Below are positions 9,730 to 20,819 of a stretch of DNA of 64,000 nt, piece by piece. The position numbers and the translations under genes were made by a program. Source of the DNA: Prorocentrum cordatum (Eukaryota > Sar > Dinophyceae > Prorocentrales > Prorocentraceae); NCBI GenBank assembly GCA_963575745.1, contig CAUYUJ010003071.1, positions 18,450 to 82,449 on the forward strand, in the 5' to 3' direction. Positions within the stretch are counted from its first letter, which is position 1. Each line of letters starts with the position of its first letter. A model generated the notes under the pieces. That model was given only the letters and a program-made list of their open reading frames with translations. It was not told where the DNA came from and ran no database searches.

Positions 9730-9870
9730 GGGACTCTTCGTGGGGGGGGATCCCATGGGGGGATAGAATCCCAGGGGGGGGGATCCCATAGGATCCCCTG
9801 GGGATCCCATGGGGGGGCAGGAGGGGATCCCATGGGGCCCCCTCCTGCCCCCCCATGGGGCCCCCCCCCA
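9730..9870. repeat. GGATCCCATGGGG repeats with perfect palindrome
   Basis: Imperfect tandem GGATCCCATGGGG units end in a long palindrome at 9808-9857, whose arms read CATGGGGGGGCAGGAGGGG and its complement around GATCCCATG. Strong hairpin or cruciform potential. Confidence 0.8.
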
Positions 9871-12170
9871 TGGAGAGTCTCCCGACCTTCTCGGACTGTG
9901 GAGACAGGTGCGGAGGGGCGCCGGTCTCAATGCCGAAGCCGAAGAGCTGCGCGATGACGCGCGGGCCTCCTCAAGAGGCGGCCCTGCGGGCAGCGCCCGG
10001 CAAACGTGCTCGCCATCCATCGGCATCGTGCATGACGACTCGGGCGCCTGCCTTTTCCTGGCTGCGACTCCTGTTCGGCCTGCCCCCCCCCCCACCCCCC
10101 GAGCGTCGCGCAGGAGGAGGTCCTTTCTCCGACGCACCCCCGCCGCCAGGCGCGACCTGGGCGAGGTCGCCGCGGCCATGCAAGGCCTCGACTATTTTGC
10201 CATAACCTAAGTACAAGAAAAACCAACGGCTAAACGCATCGCCTCGCGGCTCGGTCGTCTCTGCAATTACCTCGCGGAGGTGGCGGTACCTGGCAGAGGG
10301 AACCCTGCGCGGGCATCTCGGCTGACCCATCTCCGCCGTGCAGGTGGCGTGACCGAGCAGAAACGTCGGACGAACACGCAGCTGGGAAATGCCCATACTG
10401 GGAGGGGGAACGGACCGTTTTGAAAACCATGACCACTGATCAGCAATGGAGAGACCTTCCGCCTCGCGACAAGCATGGCGGGTTGCCCGCAGAAGACCCG
10501 CAGTTGCAGGACTTTGAGGCCGCCCCAGCACGCGACGTGCTCCCAGAGCCCAGGCCGCCGTCCCCTGCCGAGGCCTCCGGCTCGGACCTGTTCGAAGCCA
10601 TCCAGCTCGGGCGCTCGGCCTGGTCGAGGCAGCGCGTCATTGGTCGACGCCCCCGCCCAGCTCCGCCAAGTGGCTACTTCGGAGCGACCTGTCCACATCT
10701 CCGTTGGCAACCAGGCCGTCGGCGACGGATTCGAGGCCCTCCTCGCAGTAAGACCGCCGCAAGTCGCTGGGGCCCAGGCCGACCAGACTTGTTCGAGGCC
10801 CAGGAGGTCGGAGGCTATCTCGCCGAGCAAGATTTGAATAGAGGTCGAATCGCGCCAACCGCAAGAGATCCCGCCATTGCCAGAGCGCGTCTGCCCACCC
10901 TGCAGCACGGTGCCATCGACGGAGCCACGCGGCGACACATTCGCAGCGTCTTTCCACAGCACCGCCGTCGCGACGCATGGCCGTCGTCGCCGCGGGTTGC
11001 CTTTTCCAGACAGACGCGCGCTTTACTCGAGGGCTGAGCTCAGCAGGAAGATGCCCAAACCGCTAACCGCACGGCAAGGCGACGAGCCACCGGGCTCACC
11101 TGGCGACCCCGTCAGGAACCCAAGGCTCACGGGGGCCAGACTTCTGCGACGATCTCGACGACCCTTGGGGAGGCCCATCCGACGATTTCGACGGGGAAGA
11201 CGAGGGCCCATTGGGGTCGGGTGCGGCCGCGGACAACGACGACGAAAGCACTTCCATTCCATCGGGAGGCCACGATAGCGACGGCCACGACGCCGACGAC
11301 AAATGCGCAGCACGGCGTCAGCGAAGGCACTCGGGAGCGGCGCCCCAAGGGGCGAAAGTCCACCAGGACCCCGCCTCGGCGGCCGCCGCGCATGGACACC
11401 AGTTTGCTTCCCCCTCCCACCGGGGCGCGGGGACTGGCGACCGCTTTACCACCCAAACGGGCGCAGGCACCGGTGGTGCACCACTGCAGCGAGCGGATTG
11501 CAGGCGCGCCCTCGCGCAGCACCGCGTGGCCGCCAGGCAACAGCCAGATCGGGGGCGCGAAGCGGTTTTCATCATGCGCACCACGGCGCTGCAGCATCGC
11601 GTCACAATGCCTTGCGCGGACCCCGCGTTCCATCCAGAAACACCGTAGGCTTTCGCCATCTGCTGGACAGATACCAACGGGCTCAGTCCGCCAGGAACAA
11701 CCTGCAACTGGTATTCCGTCCCGCTTCTCTCGGGGTCACTCTCCATGGAAGCCTCCAGGTGCACCGTGAAGCTCACCGCTAGCACACCTGCGTTGCCCCC
11801 CCCTCTCTCGGGTGCGCTGCGGGAACAGCGGGCAGTTGGTCCGCGGTCTTTGCACTGGGCAGTTGCGGGGGATGCCCCAAAGTGGCGCCACGGTCGACTG
11901 AGGTGCTGATGCGCGCAGGCCAACGCGCGCTTGAAACTGGCGCTGCATGCCCGGGTGTGCAGACGGGGCGCGTCACGTCTTGATCGCCACAGACTTGTTT
12001 TTTATATTCAGTCGGGGGAGGGGGGCGTTAGTCCGCGCCAGGGGGGAGGGAGGTTCTTTCCCCACCCCCGTTCGTTTTGCGGCACCCCACACCAGCGCGA
12101 GGCAGGCCTGAAGGGCAGCCGCAGCCCGCCACGCCTGGATGGATTGCCGTCCGAACTGTTGCGCGCTCTC
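9871..12170. other. Coding-like but unidentified region
   Basis: Open frames exist on both strands (for example 10420-11037 plus, 10267-10962 minus). The most protein-like stretch is acidic: from about 11140 on the plus strand it reads DFCDDLDDPWGGPSDDFDG and continues Asp/Ser-rich to a stop at 11646-11648. AFAICWTDTNGLSPPGTT follows near 11650 in another frame. No family is recognised. It may be a decayed retroelement ORF. Confidence 0.25.
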
Positions 12171-12174
12171 GCTT

Positions 12175-12400
12175 CCTCTCTTTTTTTCATTTGTGCGCCC
12201 CGCTGTCCTGGCCCACCCTCTTTCTCTCTGTTGTTCTTTCTCTCTCGGCGCCTCCCTTTCACCCCTATCCAGATTCCTCGCCATCCCTCTCAGCATCGCT
12301 CTCTCTCTCTCTCGTTATGTGTGTTCCTCTATCTCTCTCGTTTTCTGTCAGAGTCTCTGTCTCTCTCTCTTGCTCCTTCGCTCCTTTGCTGACCCAAACC
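12175..12400. repeat. CT-rich microsatellite tract
   Basis: TTTCTCTCT and CTCTCTCT runs with interruptions over about 220 bases. Confidence 0.85.
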
Positions 12401-12839
12401 GCTTGAAGCGAACAACTCGTATGTCCCGATGTGTTGATATCCGTTTGTAATTCGCACATGGTGTCCCTTGGTCGCTCGGCTGATCAAGACTGGCCTCGGG
12501 CGCGATTTGATTTTAGCCGCGCGCGCCAGAGGATGGCGCGTGTCCCCGTGGCAAAAAACAAATAGGAGCCACGCGGTGCGTCCGCGCCGGAGCGCGGGCG
12601 CACGACGGGGGAGGGGAGGAGGAGGCAAGCGCCAGAGCAAGGTCGACAGCACACTAAGCCAGCACCTCCACTCGTGAGCTAGCCCTGTGTCAGGCAGGGT
12701 TTGCGCCGCTCTGTCCCGCACAGGCCCTGCCTGTCGAGATACCCACTTGCCTGGCGTCGTCGATCGGTCACCTCCGCCTTCTGGGCCTTACCACCTGCTT
12801 GCGCGACCCCTGCCCGGGGGCATCAGAAGCTGCAGCCCA
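12401..12839. other. No recognisable gene
   Basis: Mixed sequence without domain-level coding signal or strong repeat structure. Confidence 0.4.
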
Positions 12840-12975
12840 CCCGTATAACAAGGACGCACGATAAAAGGCGCAAGGGCCTTGGAAGGCCATGCCGACACTT
12901 TGTGGGCGGGGCGCATCCAGCGAAAGCGGCTAAGCATGGGCCGAAGGGGACGGCTGCAAGGGTAGCCTCGGAGAG
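12840..12975 (-). repeat. Dispersed repeat R, copy 1
   Basis: Reverse-complement relative of 58395-58500. On the minus strand both copies can be read as GPxLAAFxGxAPxxKCRHGLPRxLR. A more diverged third copy is near 32145-32270. Not bounded by clear inverted ends. Confidence 0.6.
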
Positions 12976-13058
12976 CTGCTCATCCCTCCTGTGCGGGCTC
13001 GCTGTAGGCTGGCAGCTCCCACAAGCCCCGTGGGAGCACTCCTCGGGCGGGAAGCGTG

Positions 13059-13231
13059 TCAGAGCAGGGGGCCACGGGCGAACCCTACCCCTACCTCCCA
13101 CGATCTCTGAAGGGGGGAGGCTGGGGTTCATTTCCTTGTACGGGCGCTCCCGAGCGAAGCGAACCCCACCCTCCCCCCTTCGGGACTCGTGGGGGGTAGA
13201 GGTAGGGTTCGCGCGTGGCCCCCTGCTCTGA
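13059..13231. mobile_element. Foldback element, 173 bp
   Basis: Left arm starting TCAGAGCAGGGGGCCACG is the near-complement of the right arm ending CGTGGCCCCCTGCTCTGA. The arms remain alignable for about 80 bases (ACCCTACC, GAAGGGGGGAGG, TGGGGTTC), leaving almost no loop. Confidence 0.7.
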
Positions 13232-13317
13232 GGGGCCTCGCCCGTCTGCCCCCCCCCCCTCCCCCCGATGCGGCCAGTGGCTGCTGACTCTCCTCTTCGA
13301 GACGCAGCAGCGACCCA

Positions 13318-13337
13318 TGGACGAGGAGGAGGAGGAG

Positions 13338-13369
<32 letters not shown>

Positions 13370-13514
13370 AAAGGACGAGGAGGAGGAGGAGGAGGAGGAC
13401 GAGGACGAGGACGAAAAGGAGGAGGAGGAGGACGAGGACGAGGACGAAGACGAGGACGAGGATGAAAAGGAGGAGGAGGAGGAGGAGGAGGAGGAGGAGG
13501 AGGAGGAGGAGGAG
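13318..13514. repeat. GAG/GAC trinucleotide array
   Basis: Alternating GAGGAG and GACGAG blocks with GAAAAG interruptions. Encodes only Glu/Asp or Arg/Gly runs. Confidence 0.95.
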
Positions 13515-13600
13515 CGCACCTTCCCCGCCGCTCCTGGAGGCTGCCATCCTCCCCTCCTGCATGGTGCCAGCGGAGCGGACGCCGCGCGAGGCTACCCGCA

Positions 13601-13850
13601 ACTCTGTCCGGCAGGCTCTCCTTGACCAAGGGCCTTCCTTGGGGGACAAAAAGTCACACAAACATAAAAATTCGGAGGTCCGCGCGGATTTATCGGATCG
13701 GCGCCGGACCCCCCTCCCTCGGCGCCGGACTCTGTCCGGCAGGCTCTCCTTGACCAAGGGCCTTCCTTGGGGGACAAAAAGTCACACAAACATAAAAATT
13801 CGGAGGTCCGCGCGGATTTATCGGATCGGCGCCGGACCCCCCTCCCTGGC
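13601..13850. repeat. 128-bp tandem duplication
   Basis: The sequence starting ACTCTGTCCGGCAGGCTC at 13601 is repeated almost exactly from 13729. Each unit ends near GCGCCGGACCCCCCTCCCT. Confidence 0.95.
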
Positions 13851-14123
13851 GCGCGGAGCGCGCCAGGGGCGGCGCCGGAGGCCGCGCCGGGGAGGGGGCC
13901 AACCCTCCCAGCGCCGGTCCGAGAAGTCCGCGCGGACCTCCGAGCTGTTATGCTTCTGCCACTTTTTGCTCCCCTATTTGAGTCACTTTATGTTTATGCC
14001 ACTTTCTGTTTTATGCCACTTTTATGTTTCTGTCACTTTTATGTTTATGTTTGTGCTCCCTGTCCCTGCCCCTTGCGAAAGCGCTCTCGGCCGGCTGCTC
14101 CCGCGCCACGCCGGCGCCTCTTC

Positions 14124-14257
14124 TGGGATGACCGTGGGGGATCCCAAGTGGATAGGGGGGTTACAAGTGGATGCCAAGCCAGGTTGGGCCAGACATAACC
14201 CACCTTGGCATCCACTTGTAGCCCCCCTTCCACTTAGGAACCCCCACAGTCATCCCA
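14124..14257. mobile_element. MITE family G, short copy
   Basis: Ends TGGGATGACCGTGGGG and CCCCACAGTCATCCCA are complementary. The subterminal TGGATGCCAAG / CTTGGCATCCA also pairs. It is a 134-bp internal-deletion form of the 291-bp copies at 19956 and 32968. Confidence 0.85.
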
Positions 14258-14579
14258 GTTCCCCCGTCTGCGCAGGTGGCCGCCGGCCGCCGGCCGCAGC
14301 GGGGCCACCGCTGCCGAGGGTGCGAGGCGCTCGGGGGGCGGTTAACCCGCCGCGGCCTCCGCCGCGCGCGCGCTCGCCGGGGTCTCGTCGGGCGGCGGCT
14401 CGCGAAGGGCCGCCCGAGGCCGGCGGCGGTCCTCGGCGTCCTGGGGCCACAGAGAACTCCCTACATGGGAGTGTAGCTCTCTCATTCGCTTCTCATGGGT
14501 GGGGGGCGTGGGGCATGCGGAAGGGGGTGCGCCTCCGCCATACACATACACGCACGGTTTACCCATCCTTCCTACCTCC

Positions 14580-14870
14580 TCCCCGAACTCCTCCTCCTTC
14601 CCGCTCACCTGCATGTACGCCTACTCCTCCCTCCTCCTCCTCCCCCGCCTCCCCCCTCCTCCTCCTCCTCATCATCTCCTCTCCCTCCTCCCGTCTTCCT
14701 CTCCTCTCCTCTCCTCCTCCTCCTCCTCCTCCTTTCTCCTCTGCTATCCCACCTCCCTTCTTCCCGGTCCTTCCTATCCTCCTCTCCTCCTCCTCCTCCT
14801 CCTCCTCCTCCTCCTCCTCAACCTCCTCCTCCATCTTACCATCTTCCCCCCGCCCCCGCCGCCCTAACCC
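14580..14870. repeat. CTC/TCC-rich array
   Basis: Long CTC triplet runs, the longest near 14790-14835, with short interruptions. Confidence 0.9.
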
Positions 14871-15896
14871 CCGCAACACACTTTGTCCCCCGGGGTGTGG
14901 AAGCTTTCTTCGGGGGCCTTGGTGGGGGGCTGTCTCGGTCTCCAGAGGCTCATGCAAGATGGTCCAGCAGAACGCCCAGAGACAGCCCAGGTTGCCCAGG
15001 ATGCTCCAGGATAACATCAGGACGGCCCCGAGAAATCACAGTATGCGAGAGTCGCAAGACGCGCCAAGACGGCCCAAGAGGTGCCCCCCAATGGACTTCA
15101 CCTAGCCCCCACGGGCCCCAGGAGGCCCCCAGGATCACCCAGAGAAACCCCCAGAAAGCCCCCCGGGCAGCCCCAATGCACCACGCTGTCACTTGCCGAA
15201 TGGGCGAGTGAAAATGTACGTTTCCCTATGGAATGGGACGATTTTTGCGTCTGGAGGACCTCTTTGGGGCGCCTCGTAATATTGTCTCAAACGTCTTGGG
15301 GACTTCTGGAGCCGTGTGGAGGCAGTCTTCGACGTTTTTGAGCGATCTCTCGTCGATTCGTAGCTCTCTTGGACCGTTCCGGGAACCTCTGGAACCTTTT
15401 TGGCCCGTTTTGGGGCCTCCTGAGGCTCCAAGCGTGCGGATGATGGAGTCCCCCCCCCCCCTCTCCAAAGCGGCCGGACCAGGCCCCCGGGGGAGGGGTT
15501 TGGGGAGGGGGAAGCATCTCACACGCCGTGACCCCAAAGGGTCGGCGGATTCCAAGGTAGTTTTCCTTTTCAACGTGGGCCCCTCGCCAGAATGGCCGGC
15601 CCCATTGCGATGGTTTTTCAAGGGGGGCGTTTCTTCCAGTGAACAAGCGGAGAGGAGAAGGAGGAGGAGGAGGAGGAGGAGGAGGAGGAGGACTAAGCGG
15701 ACTTGTAGGGGCGTGTGCGGGGAGGGTTTGGGCCGGGAGGGTGTGTTGCAGCATCGCTTGTGCAGCGGTGGGTTTACCTCTGGCCCTCCTCTGGAGCGCG
15801 TCTGCGCATCGACTTGCGTTCGGCCCCGCAGCCGATTCAGCGCGATGCTATCTGCTCCTCCTCGTCTCCTCCAGCCCGCCCAGCTGTTCACCGCCC
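14871..15896. other. No recognisable gene
   Basis: Contains a GGA microsatellite at 15657-15692 and loosely repeated CCCCAGGA-type motifs at 15100-15175. Overlapping short frames show no domain. Confidence 0.5.
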
Positions 15897-16046
15897 ACCA
15901 AACCACCCCAACCCAACCCGAAGGCCCCCATTTGCCCTCCATTTCCAGTTGGGGGGGGGTCGGGGAACGTTGAGAAAACACACATGAAGCCCGTACCCCC
16001 CCCAACCCGAAATTCGGGTCTTCGGGTTGGGTTGGGGTGGTTTGGT
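15897..16046. mobile_element. MITE family P, copy 1
   Basis: Perfect 27-bp terminal inverted repeats at 15897-15923 and 16020-16046, beginning ACCAAACCACCCCAACCC. The core has no coding capacity. A diverged sister lies at 22921-23076 with the same core order (GGGGTCGGGGAAC...). Confidence 0.85.
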
Positions 16047-16380
16047 ATAGGTAGTCAGATGTTGCCCGGTGAGCAGGCGGGGCCGGAGGATCGCGCCGCA
16101 TACAGGCTTCCCTAGGAGCCGCCCCGCCCTGCCGTTCGAGCTCCGACGCCGCGAGAAAAAAATACGACTTCCCCTCCACCTCCATCTTCCATACCTTCCG
16201 ACCTCTGCGGAAGGCGCTGACGGTGATGCATTGAAACTATTGAATGCCTCAGGAAACGCAAGAAAACTCAGCGTTTCACGAAGCGCAAGAGTGTGGAAGG
16301 TCAGCACGGAAGGTCTGGAAGAATGAGGGCGAGGGTCGTGGAAATGTTCGTTACCGGTTTGAAACAGATCCCTATCCTTT
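16047..16380. other. No recognisable gene
   Basis: Spacer between MITE copies; no repeat or domain recognised. Confidence 0.4.
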
Positions 16381-16619
16381 GCGGGCCCCGGAAGCGGCAG
16401 GGCCGTTTTTCACCGTTTCCAGAAAAATGTCCCTTGAACATGGAAACGGCAAAAAAAACGGCGACCGGAAACGGAAACAAAAGCGGCTCCAGGATAGGAA
16501 CCGGAGCCGCAACCGGTCAAAAAACGGCGACGGAATTGGTAACAAAAACGGCGTTGGAACCTGCAAAAAAACGGCAAAACGGAACCGGTAAAAAAACGGC
16601 CCTGTTGTTTCCAGAGCCG
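16381..16619. mobile_element. MITE family Q, copy 1
   Basis: Ends GGGCCCCGGAAGCGGCAGGG and the complement of CCCTGTTGTTTCCAGAGCC pair over about 28 bases. The interior is a degenerate array of ACCGG, AAAACGG and GGAAACGG words. Inverted sister at 55075-55310. Confidence 0.75.
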
Positions 16620-16855
16620 ATCTTAAGGATTCCCTCAGTTTCTCAGGGCCTGTCCCTAAGATTGTCCTCGCTTTTTGCTCGCCCATCTTAGGGATCGGGA
16701 TCAGTTCGAGGCTGGTTAGTTCGGCCAGAGCCCTGGACCCCATCATCCTGCACCGTGAAGACCTTCAGGGCTGGATCGGTCCGTGAGGGCAGGGGCGCCC
16801 GGAAAACGCGAAACACCGCGGGGGCGGGGGCGAGGGCAGGAAGGCCGAGGACCGA

Positions 16856-17145
16856 GGAGAGGGAGGAGGGGGAGGAGGAGGAGGAGGAGGAGGAGGAGGA
16901 GCAGGAGGAGGAGGAGGAGGAGGAGGAGGCCCTCGAGCATGACGATGAGGGGGGCGGAGGTGATGAGAGGAGAGAGGGAGGAGGCGGAGGAGGTGAGGAG
17001 GAGGAGGCGAGAAGGCGGAGGAGGCGGAGGAGGAGGAGGAGAGGAGGAAAGAGGGGGAGGAGGAGGAGGAGGAGGACCGAGGAGGAGAAGGAGGAGGACC
17101 GAGGAGGAGGAGGAGGAGGAGGAGGAGGAGGAGGAGGAGGAGTCG
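16856..17145. repeat. GGA/GAG array
   Basis: Nearly 300 bases of GGA triplets with GGC and GAA interruptions. Confidence 0.95.
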
Positions 17146-17306
17146 CCTGCTGCGAAGTGCACGGCGCCAGGATGGCTCGTGGCCCCCCCGACCCGCCGCG
17201 GGCAGGCCCGCCCAGCCGGCGGGGGGCGCGCTGGAGGGCGAGGCGCTGGAGCGCGCCGGCCGGGCCGCCCGAGGCGAGGGCAGGGCCGGAAACTGGATCA
17301 CAGACA

Positions 17307-17480
17307 TACAGTCGGGGCCCTGAAGAAGGAGCCCTTTTCGTTGGGGAGGGGCTCCGCGTTCCTTAAGTGTTTCACAGCTTGCCTCAGGCTTTCCTTATGT
17401 TTTCTGCAGGAAATCGAAGATTAACTTATGGAAAACAAGGGGCCTCGTTCCTGTACGTCGGGAGCCTTGAGACGGGGGTC
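17307..17480. mobile_element. MITE family S, copy 1
   Basis: Starts TACAGTCGGGGCCCTGAAGA and shares the whole internal order of copies at 29325 and 30503. The right terminus is degenerate (GTACGTCGGGAG). Confidence 0.75.
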
Positions 17481-17489
17481 AATGGAATG

Positions 17490-17572
17490 AAGGCGGCGGA
17501 AGGAAATGAAGGCGGCGGCGGAAGGAAATGAAAAGGGAGTGCAAAAGGCGGCGGAAGGAAATGAAAAGGGGG
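17490..17572. repeat. GGCGGCGGAAGGAAATGAA tandem repeats
   Basis: At least three near-identical 19-20 base units separated by short spacers. Confidence 0.8.
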
Positions 17573-17724
17573 CGGATCCATGGGCACGGGCGGAAGCCAG
17601 CTGCAGTAAGATGTGCGCCACCCCGAAGGTGAACGTTTCCGTTGTCAGGGTTTCTGAAGCGAGCTCAGATTTGGATCGGGGATTAAGAGACGGGGATCAA
17701 GTCAAACGGAGGTCAGCCAGAGCG

Positions 17725-17855
17725 CCGGATCTTGCAGGATCCTGCAGGGCCAGGGTCGCGTTGACCCTGGCTTGGGTGCAGGATCCTGCAGGATCTTGCA
17801 GGATCTGTCGCGTTGGTGCAGGATCTTGCAGGATCTGGCAGGATTCTGCAAGGGC
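17725..17855. repeat. GCAGGATCCTGCAGG repeat cluster
   Basis: Seven or more GCAGGATC(T/C)TGCAGGATC words, themselves partly palindromic, plus CAGGGTCGCGTTGACCCTG-type inverted pairs. Confidence 0.8.
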
Positions 17856-18315
17856 TGACTTACCCGGGTCTGGATTGACCCGGTTCAGAAGATCCCCGAA
17901 TACGGTGGGGACGTTGGTTGAGGAACGTGCTTGAGGCGATCGCAAACATCGATAAAGGGGGCATGTATTAGCGACGGGCCCCGTTTCCATGGGAAGCCGC
18001 GGATTTCCGCCACCGAGCGACGCGGCACCGGCCGCATGTTGGAGAGGGCACCTCCCCCGATCCACGGATTTGGCGACCGCGCGCCAAATCCATGGATCGT
18101 TAATCCATGTTTGCGCGCCCCCGAGTGCTCGGGAGGCTTCAGACCCTGGAGGGTTCGTTATCTGATGAGGGTGGCGGTAATCGGAGGTGAGGGGGTGAGA
18201 TCGAAGTGGAACGGAGAGCCCCCTACCGGGAAATCGGTTTCGGTTTCGTGTTCGTGCGTGCCGTGCGTGCGGGCGAGGTGAAGCTGCGTGGGCGGGCGAG
18301 AAGAAAGTCTCCTCC
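17856..18315. other. No recognisable gene
   Basis: Includes a short inverted pair (CGATCCACGGATTTGG ... CCAAATCCATGGATCG) near 18058-18102. No domain-level coding signal. Confidence 0.4.
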
Positions 18316-18550
18316 GGCTGAGGCGCGGCTGGACCAAATGATTCCTGACCGGGGGCCGGTGGCGCGCGGTGTCCCGCCGGTGTCCCGCCTCCGGCTGAGG
18401 CTCGGCTGGACCAACTGATTCCTGACCGGGGGCCGGTGGCGCGCGGTGTCCCGCCGGTGTCCCGCCTCCGGCTGAGGCGCGGCCGGACTAAATAATTCCT
18501 GACCGGGGGCCGGTGGCGCGCGGTGTCCCGCCGGTGTCCCGCCCGTGTCC
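18316..18550. repeat. 77-bp tandem repeat, about three units
   Basis: Units start GGCTGAGG at 18316, 18393 and 18470 and end with two GGTGTCCCGCC words. Unit identity is high. Confidence 0.95.
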
Positions 18551-18562
18551 CGCCGGTGTCCC

Positions 18563-18623
<61 letters not shown>

Positions 18624-18940
18624 GTGATGGTGATGGTGATGGTGATGGTGATGGTCCCGATGATGATGATGATGGTGATGATGATGATGGTGTTGACGAC
18701 CTTGATGTTTATGATGATAATGATGATGGTGTCCCGATGATGATGATGATGATGACGATGATGATGATGATGATGATGATGGTGATGGTGATGGTGCTGC
18801 TGATGATGATGGTGCCCCGATGATGATGAGGATAATGATGTTGATGATCATGATGATGTTGATGATGATATGATGAGATGATGATGCAGATGATGGTGAT
18901 GATGATGATGATGATGGTGTCCCGATGATGATGGTGTCCC

Positions 18941-18992
<52 letters not shown>

Positions 18993-19348
18993 TTTATGAT
19001 GATGATGATGCCGATGATGGTGTCCCCAAGATGACGATGATGTTGATGATGAGGACGATGGTGAGGTGATGATGATGATTGTGAGGATGGTGGCCCGATG
19101 GTGGTGATAATGATGATGTCGATGCTGATGATGATGATGGTTCCCGATGATGCTGTTGATGATGGTGATGATGAGGCTGGTGACGATGATGATGGTGTCC
19201 CGATGATGATGATGATGTTGATGATGATGATGTTGCTGATGATGATGCGGGTGTCCCGATGATGATTTTGATGATGGTACTCATGATGTTGATGGGGTGA
19301 TGGTGATGATGATGATTCGCCCGTTTGGGTGATGGATGATGGTGTCCC

Positions 19349-19439
<91 letters not shown>

Positions 19440-19545
19440 CTGCTGCTGCTGATGATGATGATGATGGTACCGATGGTGGTGTCTCGATGATGATGATGGT
19501 GGTGATGATGAGGATGATGATGATGATGGTGATGAGGTGAGATCG
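18551..19545. repeat. About 1 kb GAT/ATG array
   Basis: Mostly GAT triplets with GGT variants, punctuated at least eight times by GTGTCCCGATG. His, Met, Asp, Ile and Ser homopolymer frames here are artefacts. Confidence 0.98.
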
Positions 19546-19880
19546 ATCGAGTGAGATCGATCGAGCGAGACCGATAGTGAGATCGATCGTGGGATCGATC
19601 GAGTGAGACGTTGGTTACTCCCCCTCCCCGAACCTCCTTATCACCCGAAGGGTGGTCGTATAGGTATCCACTGCCAATCCGCGATTGGAGTTCCACTGGC
19701 TTCCAGGATCTGGACTCCTCATCCAAAGCTTGCTTCTCCAATGCCCCCACGGTACCCAGTGGCGAGCTGCTGTTCTTTCCTAGGGCCTTTTGTTCAGGGT
19801 GGAGGGCGACGTCGGCGAGGCGTGGTGTATGCTTTTTTCCCCGTTCCCCCGGGGGAACACCGAAAAATGTATACACCTCG
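19546..19880. repeat. GATCGATCGAGTGAGA repeats and a hairpin
   Basis: Four imperfect GATCGATCGAGTGAGA units at 19548-19610. Then sequence sharing the order GAGTTCC...TTCCAGG...CTCCTCATC...CCAATGCC with 37560-37640. Then a near-perfect palindrome at 19815-19880 centred on TTCCCCCGGGGGAA. Confidence 0.65.
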
Positions 19881-19955
19881 TTAAAGACTCCACGATTTCT
19901 GCTGTCCTTCTCGACTCGCGCTGGAGCAGCCGCGAGTTGCTCCAATTTTCCCTGC

Positions 19956-20246
19956 TGGGATGACCGTGGGGGTCCCTAAGTGGATAGGGGGGTTACAGGT
20001 GGATGCCAAGGTGGGTTATATTTGGCCCAAACTGGTTCATAAGTGGGTTACAAATGCCCTAAGTAGCTTAGGAGGGATCGATAACTCGGCTAAGTGGGCG
20101 GAGCCCACCTAGCCCAGATCGCTAACCCGCTAAGCTACCTAGGGCACTTGTTACCCACATATAAGCCAGGTTGGGCCAGAGATAACTCACCTTGACATCC
20201 ACTTGTAACCCGCCATATCCACTTAGGAACCCCCACGGTCATCCCA
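19956..20246. mobile_element. MITE family G, full-length copy
   Basis: About 64-bp terminal inverted repeats (TGGGATGACCGTGGGGG...GGTCATCCCA) and a nested second inverted pair in the centre (CCCTAAGTAGCTTAGGAGGG...). Same order and length as 32968-33258. Confidence 0.9.
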
Positions 20247-20459
20247 GTGGAGATCCCTGAATTTATTTGTATCTACCCAGATTGATTGTGATGTCCTTGG
20301 ATTTGTTTGGAGTTTCCTAGATTTGTCTGCGTTTACCTGGATGTGCCTGGCTCGATCCCCACAAGTCGGTTGGCGAAAAGTCGACACGCCCTCAGGGAAC
20401 ACCAGGACCCGTATACACCAGGATCCGCTTCCCTGTGCGAACGTCAGTGCGGGGGCGTA
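20247..20459. repeat. Degenerate CTGGATTTGT-type repeats
   Basis: Several loosely repeated words such as TAGATTTG, CTTGGATTTG and CTGGATGTG. Confidence 0.45.
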
Positions 20460-20462
20460 AAA

Positions 20463-20512
<50 letters not shown>

Positions 20513-20537
20513 GCAACAGCAACAGCAACAGCAACAA

Positions 20538-20608
<71 letters not shown>

Positions 20609-20627
20609 GCAACAGCAACAGCAACAA

Positions 20628-20670
<43 letters not shown>

Positions 20671-20735
20671 AACAACAACAGCAACAACGACAACAACAAC
20701 AACAACAACAACAGCAACAACATAAACAAAAACAC
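20460..20735. repeat. CAA array with CAACGA and CAACAG blocks
   Basis: CAA triplets with two blocks of CAACGA and two of CAACAG in the same order, suggesting an internal duplication of about 120 bases. Confidence 0.95.
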
Positions 20736-20819
20736 GGCGGTGCGGGGCCGCTGGAGGGCGCCAGCGAAGCCGCCCGAGGCGAGGGCAGAGGCCAAGCGTT
20801 GGCGCTGTAAAGGATGTGC

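Larger units (their letters stand above)
6182..10200 (+). mobile_element. LINE-B: heavily decayed non-LTR retrotransposon
   Basis: Plus-strand fragments in the right order resemble the two halves of an EEP endonuclease (6551-6829 and 7088-7470) and an RT (8626-9300). They are separated by an AT-rich microsatellite, a CTC microsatellite and a foldback insertion. Reading frame changes several times, so this is a fossil. The ends are uncertain; 6182-6550 reads through ALSEAQQELLLHTLRKG and may be its upstream part. Confidence 0.5.

Noticed and set aside
17697-19945. His/Met/Ile/Asp-rich frames in the GAT array
   Set aside because: Any frame of an uninterrupted GAT array is open; no unique protein sequence is supported.
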